The notes: a model not told the origin generated them from the sequence alone. A stretch of 15,185 nucleotides of DNA from CAYRZL01 sp964428795 (GCA_964428795.1 CAYRZL010000066.1:1-15185), one strand, 5' to 3'; positions 1 to 7,258 are shown, numbered from the stretch's first letter. Made by a program: numbers and translations.

Positions 1-556
1 ACTGCACGGTCTGCCCGTTCAGGGAATCCACGCCATAGTCTTCCGGAAACGTCACGTCAATGGTCGTTGTCTTCCCGACATCGACCCCGATCAGGGAATC
101 TTCAAATCCATCTACCATACTGCCGGAACCGATCTCCAGATCACAGTCCTCCGCACTGCCGCCATCAAATGCTTCTCCATTCAGATAGCCCGCGTAATCA
201 ATATTTACAATATCTCCGTTTTCCACTGTCTGTTTGTCACTGTCCACCAGAATATTCGGATACATATCGACCATAGCCTCGAGCTGTTCTTCAATATCCT
301 CATCATTGACCGTGTATGTCCCCTCCAGGCTGACTGTCATGTTCCTGTAGTCGTTCAAAACAACATAATCTTCCACATTATAGCCAAGAGGCGCCAGCAC
401 ATCATCCGCAGTATAGAGAACTTCTTTTTCCGCAGAATCTTCAGAACCTTCCGTCACAGCTGATATTCCTGTCCCGGCATCCTTTGAACCGCAGCCGGCG
501 GCTGCGATAGAAAACGCCATAATAGCACACAGTCCAAACACCCGTTTTTTCTTCAT
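1..556 (-). CDS. Trigger-factor/FKBP-like peptidyl-prolyl isomerase lipoprotein (C-terminus outside window)
   Basis: The 185 visible residues start with MKKKRVFGLC and a short hydrophobic stretch ending in a lipobox (SIAAAGC, Cys22), followed by an acidic linker (about 24-50). This indicates a membrane-anchored, extracytoplasmic lipoprotein. Residues about 112-175 match the FKBP-like domain of trigger-factor-type prolyl isomerases: NGDIVNIDYAGYLNGEAFDG, then LEIGSGSMVDGFEDSLIG, then TFPEDYG. The family catalyses cis-trans prolyl isomerisation and helps secreted proteins fold. The ATG at 556 is preferred because AAAGGA lies about 8 bases upstream and the lysine-rich signal begins there; an in-frame ATG six codons further upstream overlaps that ribosome binding site. 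The gene runs off the left edge, so the C-terminal part is unseen. It follows a 57-residue membrane protein after about 20 bases and is probably co-transcribed with it. I see no link to sugar metabolism. Confidence 0.85.
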   Translation of the reverse strand, partial: MKKKRVFGLCAIMAFSIAAAGCGSKDAGTGISAVTEGSEDSAEKEVLYTADDVLAPLGYNVEDYVVLNDYRNMTVSLEGTYTVNDEDIEEQLEAMVDMYPNILVDSDKQTVENGDIVNIDYAGYLNGEAFDGGSAEDCDLEIGSGSMVDGFEDSLIGVDVGKTTTIDVTFPEDYGVDSLNGQTVQ

Positions 557-575
557 GTCATAAATCCTTTCCATG

Positions 576-749
576 CTAAACTGCCATCGACATGGCCATA
601 CAGATGACCATTGCAGCCATCAAAATGATCTGAAAAATCGTGACATAAGGCTCACCCCATGACACCTCCCCGGTTTTTTGTCTTTTCACAATCTTCAGGG
701 TAGATAAGATCATTAGTATCAGCAAAATGATCAATGCAATCAAAAACAT
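576..749 (-). CDS. 57-residue two-helix membrane protein, function unknown
   Basis: This short gene encodes 57 residues beginning MFLIALIILLILMILSTLK and ending MAAMVICMAMSMAV. Residues 2-18 and about 38-56 are hydrophobic enough to span the membrane. They are joined by a charged loop (KIVKRQKTGEVSWGEP), whose positive charge just after helix 1 suggests that the loop is cytoplasmic. A GGGGTG ribosome binding site lies about 4-5 bases before the ATG. The stop is about 20 bases before the prolyl-isomerase lipoprotein gene, so the two probably form an operon. I do not recognise a family. It could be a small accessory protein of an export or folding system, but that rests only on its neighbour. 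The intact frame, ribosome binding site and clear amphipathic layout argue that it is real. Confidence 0.68.
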   Translation of the reverse strand: MFLIALIILLILMILSTLKIVKRQKTGEVSWGEPYVTIFQIILMAAMVICMAMSMAV

Positions 750-797
750 ACTTTCACCCCATTCTGATTTCTATATTTCCCCTTAAATACGGAAAGA

Positions 798-827
798 AGA
801 TAGAATGCGCCCTGCAAAATTCTATCT
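798..827 (-). terminator. Hairpin at the end of the sugar operon (weak terminator candidate)
   Basis: AGATAGAAT (798-806) and ATTCTATCT (819-827) are perfect inverted repeats of 9 bp around a 12-base loop, 18 bases past the stop of the YesL-type gene. The stem is AT-rich, and the base run after it on the minus strand (TCTTTCC) is only weakly T-rich. It would be a poor intrinsic terminator and may instead mark a processed 3' end between the sugar operon and the next gene pair. Confidence 0.35.
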
Positions 828-844
828 CCCATCTCCTCACTAAC

Positions 845-1573
845 TCAATTTCCGCTACGTTTTGCGTTTTTTTTCTTTTTCTTCTGCTCCCTGTAATAAT
901 CACGTCTCGCATACATTTCCATATCAATGGTGTCCTCCGGAAGATCCTCCTTAAAAGTAAACCTCCGGAAAGCACGGTAGAACATCGAACAACACAGGAA
1001 CCCCACCAACGAAAAACCTATGATGATCCATACGGCAGAAGCGACCAGCATAGCCGCATAAGTCTGAATACTCATCAGCACGCCCGCAGCGAGGATCAGA
1101 AAAATAACAATTGTATAGGGAAAACTCATCACGCCGATTACAAATGCTTTCATCACGGTGGTCAGCCAGTCATTATCAAACCTTGCCAGCATTGCAAAGC
1201 TGTACAGAACCGTCATAATCATAACCGCAAGAATCGCCCCAATCACGATCATGATGAAATTTCTGTTCTCCGGATTTATATTTGCCACAAGATTAAAATT
1301 TAATATACACACAAACAAAAAAGCCAGAAAAATCAGCCAGATGATCGTGCTGTTCTTAAAATTTGCCTTAAAATCCCTGAAATATTCATCCTTTACACTG
1401 TCCAACCGCTTTTCTCTTCTCTTGAACAGGATCGAGTTCATTGCCGTGATAGAGGCTCCTATGGTTACAATCGGGATGGATGTCAGGATAAAAAGCAGAT
1501 TCAGAATAACCAGATCCCCTGCATAATCAAAGAATTTCCATAATTTTGAATCAATATTAAACGCGAACTTCAT
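845..1573 (-). CDS. YesL-family (DUF624) integral membrane protein
   Basis: The 242-residue protein is strongly hydrophobic. Segments rich in I, L, V and F occur at LVILNLLFILTSIPIVTIG, IIWLIFLAFLFVCILNF, FIMIVIGAILAVMIMTVLY, PYTIVIFLILAAGVLM and VWIIIGFSLVGFLCC, giving five or six membrane spans. It ends in a basic tail (EQKKKKKNAKRSGN). The FDYAGDLVILNLLFILTSIPIVTIGAS stretch is typical of YesL/DUF624 proteins, which in Firmicutes often sit beside plant-polysaccharide ABC transporters (for example the rhamnogalacturonan genes of Bacillus subtilis); their biochemical role is unknown. I place the start at the ATG at 1573 rather than at an ATG ten codons upstream, because AAGGAG lies 9 bases before it and no ribosome binding site precedes the longer form. 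It is the last gene of the sugar operon, 46 bases after the hydrolase. Confidence 0.88.
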   Translation of the reverse strand: MKFAFNIDSKLWKFFDYAGDLVILNLLFILTSIPIVTIGASITAMNSILFKRREKRLDSVKDEYFRDFKANFKNSTIIWLIFLAFLFVCILNFNLVANINPENRNFIMIVIGAILAVMIMTVLYSFAMLARFDNDWLTTVMKAFVIGVMSFPYTIVIFLILAAGVLMSIQTYAAMLVASAVWIIIGFSLVGFLCCSMFYRAFRRFTFKEDLPEDTIDMEMYARRDYYREQKKKKKNAKRSGN

Positions 1574-1582
1574 TTTATCTTT

Positions 1583-1588
1583 CTCCTT
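1583..1588 (-). promoter_or_regulatory. Ribosome binding site that fixes the YesL start
   Basis: AAGGAG on the minus strand, 9 bases before the ATG at 1573. It supports the shorter reading of the YesL-type protein over the ATG at 1603. Confidence 0.7.
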
Positions 1589-1619
1589 CCCAACACGAAT
1601 CATGTTAAACCAACCCGTC

Positions 1620-3158
1620 TCAAATCAGACCTTTTTCATAAATTCTCACTGCAATATACTGTTTTGCCGGCAACTGCACCCTGAATTTCCCTTTGAACGT
1701 ACCGCATTTCGTGATCGTCATATCCCATGTGTCAAGGATTTCCACCTCATACTCTTTTTCGTCGTCCAGATGATATTCCCCGAATGACGGGCATCGATAG
1801 CCGTAATAATACAGATAATACGGCGTCGGCTGTAAAGTATCCGCCGTTGCCACAACCTCTTCCTTAAAAGGATGCGTAATCTGCCTCAATCCCGGTCCAG
1901 GAGTTTCCTCAAGGATCTTGCGCAGAAATTTAAACCGTTCCGGGCTGGTTCCTTTCAGCACACCGCCATGCGACCACCACAGGATATTGTCCGCCGACAC
2001 ATAGGTCTCGCCATGTCCCGGGTAACCGCCGCGTACAGCTCCCTCCCAAAACCTTCTATTCAATTCTTCTCCAGGGATATTTCCCCAGTTATATTCAATA
2101 TTACCTTCATATGCGATCTCGTCCAGAACTACCGGTTTCCCAAAACGTTCTCTCCATTCTGTCACCCGCTCTCCCGACAGATACGGATCAACGCGCTGAA
2201 TGGAACAGTGAGTTACCCACGGTCTTGTAAAATCGTACATTTTTTTACAATGATGTATGGAACGGAGATGCCCATATACATCTTTCCTGCAGATGATAGC
2301 TGCATAGCGCTCCCAGTCTGCGATTGACTTCTGAGGCATCAGGTCATATTCGTTCGCCAGAGACCACCACACATTTCTGTATGAGGAAAATCTGGCAATC
2401 ACATAATTCCAATACAGATCATCCTCCTCTTCTGACATTCGGGAGAAGCCCCACCGGTCATAAGGATGCATCACGATAAGATCTGCCTCAATTCCCAGAT
2501 CCATCAGATCCAGAATCCGCTTTTCCAGATGCTGGAAATGCTTTGGATTAAATCTCCTGTAATCCCAGTCATTGCCTTCCGGGCAGCCGAAGTAATCCTT
2601 AAAATTATCTTTCGTCAGAACAGAACTGTCCATAGGAGTTCCCTCATACGGATAGCTGCATGGTTCATTAAAATTATAATCATAGTGTTTCGGGAATATG
2701 CAGAAACGTATCTTATTAAACGCGCTGTTTTTCAATGTTTCCAATGTCTGTTTCTGAAGTTTTTCTGTCTGCAGCGCCCAGACATAACAGGTCGTACCGA
2801 CGGAATAGTATGGCGTACCGTCTTCATAAGCGAAATGAAATGTATTGCAGACTCTCACCGGTCCATGGTTGCCCTCAGCGGCTACCCCCACTTCAAAACT
2901 GCCTTCATACCCTGCGTCGTCCGCATAGGTTCCATATACGCTGAACGTATATCTTCCCTCAAAAGAAGGCATAAAACGAACTTTATAAATCCCGTCGCCA
3001 TCATAAAAACCGTCTACTGTCTTATGTTCATTGGCTCCCGAGAATTTTCCTTTGATCTCATAATCCGTAAAAGGGTTCCCGTCGCTTTTTCCCTTAAATG
3101 AGATTTCAAAAATTCCCCATTTTTCTACCTTCTGCGTACAGTTCAAGAACTTGCCCAT
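1620..3158 (-). CDS. Intracellular glycoside hydrolase: DUF5060, apiosidase-like TIM barrel, DUF5605
   Basis: This 512-residue protein has no signal peptide, so it should act in the cytoplasm. Residues about 11-90 form a beta-sandwich of the DUF5060 type (EKWGIFEISFKGKSDGNPFT, then DGIYKVRFMPSFEGRY). Residues about 98-420 resemble the DUF4038/apiosidase-like TIM barrel: YYSVGTTCYVW at the first strand, NKIRFCIFPKHYD, DLIVMHPYDRWGF, then NVWWSLANEYD with Asn269-Glu270 as likely acid/base region and KPVVLDEIAYEG with Asp346-Glu347 as likely nucleophile region, as expected for clan-A-like barrels. About 425-512 matches a DUF5605-like C-terminal sandwich. It follows the ABC permeases, so it probably cleaves the imported glycoside. 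Substrate is inferred: DUF4038 is the catalytic domain of GH140 apiosidases, but this branch is distant and could act on another sugar. It is a close paralogue of the hydrolase at 12314. Confidence 0.85.
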   Translation of the reverse strand: MGKFLNCTQKVEKWGIFEISFKGKSDGNPFTDYEIKGKFSGANEHKTVDGFYDGDGIYKVRFMPSFEGRYTFSVYGTYADDAGYEGSFEVGVAAEGNHGPVRVCNTFHFAYEDGTPYYSVGTTCYVWALQTEKLQKQTLETLKNSAFNKIRFCIFPKHYDYNFNEPCSYPYEGTPMDSSVLTKDNFKDYFGCPEGNDWDYRRFNPKHFQHLEKRILDLMDLGIEADLIVMHPYDRWGFSRMSEEEDDLYWNYVIARFSSYRNVWWSLANEYDLMPQKSIADWERYAAIICRKDVYGHLRSIHHCKKMYDFTRPWVTHCSIQRVDPYLSGERVTEWRERFGKPVVLDEIAYEGNIEYNWGNIPGEELNRRFWEGAVRGGYPGHGETYVSADNILWWSHGGVLKGTSPERFKFLRKILEETPGPGLRQITHPFKEEVVATADTLQPTPYYLYYYGYRCPSFGEYHLDDEKEYEVEILDTWDMTITKCGTFKGKFRVQLPAKQYIAVRIYEKGLI

Positions 3159-3188
3159 GATTTATGTCCTTTTCCTTTCAGGTTATTT

Positions 3189-3218
3189 CCGGCGGCGCTG
3201 CACTAGGCAGCGCGCCGG
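3189..3218 (-). other. GC-rich intergenic stem-loop between permease and hydrolase genes
   Basis: CCGGCGCGCTG and CAGCGCCGCCGG on the minus strand pair as an 11-bp stem with a single bulged base around a 7-base loop, inside the 83-base gap between the second permease and the first hydrolase. No T-run follows (AAATAACC), so it does not look like a full terminator. It may protect the 3' end of upstream mRNA or pause polymerase and lower expression of the hydrolase and YesL genes. Confidence 0.6.
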
Positions 3219-3241
3219 ATACATGCCGGTCCAGCCGCAAA

Positions 3242-4078
3242 TTATTTCACAGCGCCGGCCATTCCTTCTACAAAGTATCTCTGGAAAATCAGGTATACTG
3301 CCATAACCGGAATAACTGATATCAAAACCCCGGCACACAAATAACCATAATCCGTCCCATGCTCGCCTACGAATGTCATAAGACCTACGGGCACTGTCTT
3401 CAAATTATTATCATTGATGATCACCGACGCCAGCAGGTACTCGTTCCATGTCGACAGAAAGTCGGTAATAAACAATGTCGCGATAGCCGGCTTACAGATT
3501 GGTAAAATAATCCGTATAAACGTCTGCCACTTATTAGCACCGTCAATATAAGCCGCCTCATCAATGGCAAAGTCAATACCCTTCATAAATCCCTGCATGA
3601 TCAGGATCATGAAAGATACGCCGAAACCGATGTAAACATAAAACAGGCCAAAGTATGTATTGATCAGACCAAGTTTGTTGTAGATGATACTGATTGGAAC
3701 CAATGCGATCTGCATAGGAAGCATCATACCCAAAAGCAGGAATACAAACCAGCCTGTCGCATGTCTTAATTTCAATCTGGTCAGTGCAAAAGCTGCCATC
3801 GATGAGATAAAAATACCAAGAGGTACTTTCAAAAGGCAGATGATCAGGTCATTTTTCATATACTTGAACAGTCTTCCCTGCGTCATTGCGTTTGAAAAGT
3901 TTGACCAGCAGATCTTTTCGGGCATCTGGAATAAACTCAGACCGCTTATAAAATCTGTCTTTGCCTTAATCGACGTCAAAACCAGTGTAACAATCGGCAC
4001 AACCCACAGAACTGCCAGAACAGCCAGTACAAGATATCTCACTGTCGATTTTGCTATTTTCTTTCCATTCACAATCAT
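3242..4078 (-). CDS. Sugar ABC transporter permease, MalG type
   Basis: The protein has 278 residues and six hydrophobic segments (first at about 14-35, last at about 245-266). It carries the conserved cytoplasmic EAA loop at about 174-193 (EAAYIDGANKWQTFIRIILP), which docks on the ATPase. Length and pattern fit the MalG-like permease of CUT1 oligosaccharide transporters, which forms the membrane channel with a MalF-type partner. It begins 5 bases after the partner gene stops, so the two are co-translated. The AGGGGG ribosome binding site almost touches the ATG at 4078; a GTG two codons later (4072) has a better 7-base spacing and may be the true start. No ATPase gene is present nearby, as is common in Firmicutes that use one shared MsmK-type ATPase. 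Confidence 0.93.
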   Translation of the reverse strand: MIVNGKKIAKSTVRYLVLAVLAVLWVVPIVTLVLTSIKAKTDFISGLSLFQMPEKICWSNFSNAMTQGRLFKYMKNDLIICLLKVPLGIFISSMAAFALTRLKLRHATGWFVFLLLGMMLPMQIALVPISIIYNKLGLINTYFGLFYVYIGFGVSFMILIMQGFMKGIDFAIDEAAYIDGANKWQTFIRIILPICKPAIATLFITDFLSTWNEYLLASVIINDNNLKTVPVGLMTFVGEHGTDYGYLCAGVLISVIPVMAVYLIFQRYFVEGMAGAVK

Positions 4079-4083
4079 ACCCC

Positions 4084-4950
4084 CTATTCTTTCTTCGCTG
4101 TGAAGGACATGTATGGAATGATTACGATTAACATCATGAGAACCATGACGATAGCGATAGCAGTACCATATCCTACGTTGTTATACTGGAACACCTGGTT
4201 ATACATGTAGGATGCCAGAACCTGAGTTGCATTGTTTGGTCCGCCATCCGTAAGACCTTTTACAATATCGTAAACCTTCATCGCTGCGATCAGCAGTGTG
4301 GAAATAACCATAACAAAAGTATCTTTCATCATGGGAATCGTAATATAGAAAAATTTCTGCACTGCATTTGCGCCGTCAATATCCGAAGCCTCCAGGACGT
4401 CCGGTGAAATACCGCCCAGACCCGCCAAAAACAGGATCATCGGCTGCCCAATCGCCTGCCACAGAGATGCAACGAATAATGCGATCAGAGCCGTTTTCGG
4501 CGTGGAGATCCATGTCTGTGAAAAGTCCAGACCGATCGCTTTTGCAAACTGGTTGATAAAACCAATCTGCGGATTGTAGATCCATCTCCAGATGATAGCT
4601 ACCGCGATTGCAGAGATAACACTTGGAAAATAGAAAAAAGCACGGAAGAATGTTCTTCCTACAAATTTCTGGTTCAACAGCACCGCCAGCATCAGGGATA
4701 CCGTCATGGTCAATACAACGGTAAGTACGATCCAGACGATCGTATGCCGGAATGACATCCAAAACACATCGTCATGTATCAGCTGGCCATAATTCTTCAA
4801 ACCGACAAATTCCATATTGCCAATGCCGGTACCGCTCTTAAAGCTGATCACCAACGAATAAAATACCGGGAAGATGATGACCGACAGGTAAATGATTAAT
4901 GCGGGAAGCATAAAAAGGTAAGGTGCTGCGTCAACCTTATTTTTTTTCAT
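4084..4950 (-). CDS. Sugar ABC transporter permease, MalF type
   Basis: The protein has 288 residues with six likely membrane helices (about 11-34, 68-92, 104-123, 152-176, 211-229 and 261-282). The EAA loop is at about 187-206 (EASDIDGANAVQKFFYITIP). The opening DAAPYLFMLPALIIYLSVIIFPVFYSLVISF is typical of the first subunit of CUT1 sugar importers. It should pair with the downstream permease and receive substrate from the lipoprotein encoded upstream. A stretch of G residues (AAGGGGG) about 11 bases before the ATG serves as ribosome binding site. The 125-base gap upstream contains a perfect hairpin, which suggests lower expression than the binding protein. Confidence 0.93.
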   Translation of the reverse strand: MKKNKVDAAPYLFMLPALIIYLSVIIFPVFYSLVISFKSGTGIGNMEFVGLKNYGQLIHDDVFWMSFRHTIVWIVLTVVLTMTVSLMLAVLLNQKFVGRTFFRAFFYFPSVISAIAVAIIWRWIYNPQIGFINQFAKAIGLDFSQTWISTPKTALIALFVASLWQAIGQPMILFLAGLGGISPDVLEASDIDGANAVQKFFYITIPMMKDTFVMVISTLLIAAMKVYDIVKGLTDGGPNNATQVLASYMYNQVFQYNNVGYGTAIAIVMVLMMLIVIIPYMSFTAKKE

Positions 4951-5001
4951 TTATTGTTAAACCCCCTTACTGATCTCATAAAAACTCTCAGCTTATATGC
5001 G

Positions 5002-5023
5002 GTCCATGAGCTGCCTCATGGAC
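5002..5023 (-). other. Perfect stem-loop between binding-protein and permease genes
   Basis: GTCCATGAG and CTCATGGAC form a perfect 9-bp stem with a 4-base loop (GCAG), about 53 bases past the stop of the binding protein and 51 bases before the permease start. No T-run follows. In many ABC sugar operons (malE-malF is the classic case) a hairpin here stabilises the binding-protein message or blocks decay from the 3' side, so the binding protein is made in excess. That role is inference here. Confidence 0.65.
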
Positions 5024-5075
5024 TTCTTTCAAACATTCCTTTAATTATGAGAAATCATATCGTTTTATCATCTCA

Positions 5076-6458
5076 CTATTTAGCCTGATAAGCCTCGATA
5101 GCTGCCTGGATTGCAGGCGCCGCCTCATCCGGAGTAGCTTCGCCGTTTGCGATCGCATCCTGATAATTGAACAGAACATCGGCAACCTCTGTCGGGAACG
5201 CCTGGTCTGTAATTGTGAACGTGCCGTTCTCTGAAGAAGTATCTAACATACTCTGAACGTTCGGATTTACAGACGGGTCAACCGGGTTGGCATCCATTCT
5301 GGGTAGCGGCAGGTTGTAATATGTCGGATAAGCCTCTGCACACTCGTTGCTGAACAGGAAGTTTGTGTAAGCAACTGCTGCTTCCAGCTCATCATCTGAA
5401 AGATCTTTATTGAACTGGTTCATTTCGGCAAATGCGGACATTCTGCCTGTTCCGTTCGGGAACGGGAACCAGCTGACATTTTCAAGATTAACTTCATTGT
5501 TTGTAAGAACAGAATCATACCACTGACCCTGGATATCCATAGCCGCCGTACCCATTGCAAGCGCCATATATGTATCATCCGGGTTCGCTGTTACGAAACC
5601 ATCCGGGAAATAACCTTCCTGGCAGTATGTCTGATACCTTGTCAAAGCATTTTTAACAGCATCGCAGTCCCAGCTTGTTGTAAGAGCCTGTAACTGGTCA
5701 TGAAGGTCAGCGCCTGCTTCATACTCGATAAACTGCTCGATCAGACGCATTACATGCCATCCGTTCAAGCCAGCTGTAGAAATCGGAGTATATCCTGCTT
5801 CTTTCAATGTTGCGCAGGCCGCATCAAACTCTTCAATCGTTGTAGGTACTTCAATACCGCACTGTTCAAAAATATCTCTACGATAGTAAATACCAATCAC
5901 GTTGTAAGAGGTCGGGATACCGGAAATCTGGCCTCCCAAAGTTACAAGGTTCATAGCACCTGACGTGTAGGTGTTTGCCCAGTCATTTGTTTGCGCATAC
6001 TCTGTCAAATCATATGTAACGCCATTGTCAACATAGTACTGTCCCAGAGCGCCGCCCCAGTTGAACCACATACTTGGCATGGAACCGGACTGTGCAGCGG
6101 TCTTGCAGGCATCCTTGATACCGTCTGTATCATAATAAGATACTGTCACGTTGATATTCGGGTTTGCCTCATTGAAGATCTCAGTCAGTACATCCGTACC
6201 TTCCTGTCTGGTCTGTAAATACCAGAAGCTCAGTTCAACAGGTTCCCCTTCGTATCCTACATCTGCGATAGATTCTGCTGCAGATGTATCTACCGTGCTG
6301 TCTCCTGCGGATGTATCATCTGATGACTCATCCGCCGCAGATGTACCCGCGTCGCTGTTGCTGCTGCTTGAAGAATTGCCGCATCCAGCAAGTAAGCTTA
6401 CTGCCATAGCGCTAACTAAAGCAGCTGAAAAAAATCTTTTTACCAGTTTTCTTTTCAT
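5076..6458 (-). CDS. Sugar ABC transporter solute-binding lipoprotein
   Basis: The 460-residue protein begins with a basic lipoprotein signal (MKRKLVKRFFSAALVSAMAV) and lipobox LLAGC with Cys26 as lipidation site. A serine/acidic linker follows (about 28-65). The mature part has features of family 1 sugar-binding proteins: ELSFWYLQTRQEGTDVLTEI, INVTVSYYDTDGIKDACKTA, GIPTSYNVIGIYYRRDIFEQ (hinge region), and aromatic residues suited to stack on sugars. It would capture an oligosaccharide or glycoside outside the membrane and deliver it to the two permeases encoded next. It has its own candidate promoter with an extended -10 and a ribosome binding site (AAAGGAG, about 10 bases before ATG). The exact ligand cannot be read from sequence. 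Confidence 0.94.
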   Translation of the reverse strand: MKRKLVKRFFSAALVSAMAVSLLAGCGNSSSSSNSDAGTSAADESSDDTSAGDSTVDTSAAESIADVGYEGEPVELSFWYLQTRQEGTDVLTEIFNEANPNINVTVSYYDTDGIKDACKTAAQSGSMPSMWFNWGGALGQYYVDNGVTYDLTEYAQTNDWANTYTSGAMNLVTLGGQISGIPTSYNVIGIYYRRDIFEQCGIEVPTTIEEFDAACATLKEAGYTPISTAGLNGWHVMRLIEQFIEYEAGADLHDQLQALTTSWDCDAVKNALTRYQTYCQEGYFPDGFVTANPDDTYMALAMGTAAMDIQGQWYDSVLTNNEVNLENVSWFPFPNGTGRMSAFAEMNQFNKDLSDDELEAAVAYTNFLFSNECAEAYPTYYNLPLPRMDANPVDPSVNPNVQSMLDTSSENGTFTITDQAFPTEVADVLFNYQDAIANGEATPDEAAPAIQAAIEAYQAK

Positions 6459-6494
6459 GATTTTTTGTCTCCTTTCATATTAAAATTTGGTTAT

Positions 6495-6503
6495 ATTATA
6501 TCA
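6495..6503 (-). promoter_or_regulatory. Extended -10 promoter of the binding-protein gene
   Basis: TGATATAAT on the minus strand is an exact extended -10 (TG, one base, TATAAT), 36 bases before the ATG at 6458. No good -35 is visible at 16-18 bases, which fits extended -10 promoters. The start of transcription should be near 6488. This would allow the transporter, hydrolase and YesL genes to be expressed separately from the upstream catabolic genes. Confidence 0.65.
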
Positions 6504-6505
6504 AA

Positions 6506-6519
6506 GCATTTTCCTATGC
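6506..6519 (-). promoter_or_regulatory. Candidate LacI-family operator in the binding-protein promoter
   Basis: GCATAGGAAAATGC on the minus strand, with GCAT/ATGC arms, sits 2 bases upstream of the extended -10. It is 13 of 14 identical to GCATACGAAAATGC found next to the lacI promoter (15066-15079). A repressor here would block polymerase. The binding protein is inferred to be the LacI-type regulator encoded in the window. Confidence 0.5.
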
Positions 6520-6544
6520 CTGATACCAATTTTATGCATTTGCA

Positions 6545-7258
6545 CTATTCTCCTGCCATTTCCAGAAAATACTGCAGACCGGTCTGAATGTACTCTCCAT
6601 TTGGGCTGTTTACCATAGCGCCGATCACATAGCCATCAAACGTTCCTTCTCCCAAACAGATTCCGTAACAATCAGAATCTTCTGTAATTTCATGCGGGTG
6701 ATAAGGGAGTTCTGTCACAGCCCCGCCCTGGCTGTAATCGATTGTCGTGGCGTAAAACAGATTTTCTGTTGTATAATCGTCTTCCCATTCTGATAATCCC
6801 AGGTCGGACAGGGAAGACAGCCAGCCCGCCACGGCATACCGGTTAAATTCCTCCTCCGGCGCGATGACCAGATCCACGCGTCCCGATTGCATATAGGCAG
6901 AGATGGTCGCCTCGCTCTGCATGTTAGCTGTGCTCGAATAGCCCGTTTCAATTACGCATTGCCGCGTTTCGTTATCCAACCCCAAAAGTCCGGATAACTC
7001 CCTCTGCATTTTGGAAGTCTCCTCTTCTGTCAGTTCCCTGTCTACAACCATGACATAAAATACGTCTTCCGTCTTTTTCTCACGGATATCCCTGACCAGG
7101 AAAACCGCGGTCGCAGCCGCCGCAATGACAATTAGAATAACAATCCCATAGTATGAAAATATATATCGTAATTTTTCAGCCGGGGAAAACTGCGGCCACT
7201 GCCGGAGGATCATATCCCGATCCCTGTCCCCGGACATCCTTTTCCTTTTCCTGCTCAT
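6545..7258 (-). CDS. Single-pass membrane protein with an extracytoplasmic, possibly solute-binding-like domain
   Basis: The protein has 237 residues: a very basic cytoplasmic start (MSRKRKRMSGDRDRD), one hydrophobic helix at about 37-55 (YGIVILIVIAAAATAVFLV) and about 180 residues outside. The outer part includes VFYVMVVDRELTEEETSKMQ, ATISAYMQSGRVDLVIAPEEEFNRYAVAGWLSSL and a C-terminal GAMVNSPNGEYIQTGLQYFLE. The VDLVIAPEEEFNRYAVAG stretch reads like the ligand-cleft region of solute-binding folds, but I cannot name a family. It lies between the kinase (36 bases upstream) and the binding protein, so it may be an auxiliary sensor or transporter accessory for the same substrate. The start is uncertain: the ATG at 7258 has only a weak AGAG upstream, and Met8 (7237) has AGGAAAAGG before it. 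Confidence 0.75.
   Translation of the reverse strand: MSRKRKRMSGDRDRDMILRQWPQFSPAEKLRYIFSYYGIVILIVIAAAATAVFLVRDIREKKTEDVFYVMVVDRELTEEETSKMQRELSGLLGLDNETRQCVIETGYSSTANMQSEATISAYMQSGRVDLVIAPEEEFNRYAVAGWLSSLSDLGLSEWEDDYTTENLFYATTIDYSQGGAVTELPYHPHEITEDSDCYGICLGEGTFDGYVIGAMVNSPNGEYIQTGLQYFLEMAGE

Noticed and set aside
734..1303. Long plus-strand open frame opposite the YesL-type gene
   Set aside because: It lies antisense to a well-supported membrane protein gene; its composition is odd (His/Asn-rich) and it has no convincing ribosome binding site or family resemblance.
2466..3101. Plus-strand open frame opposite the first hydrolase
   Set aside because: Shadow frame; no start signals and no domain, while the minus strand encodes a complete hydrolase.
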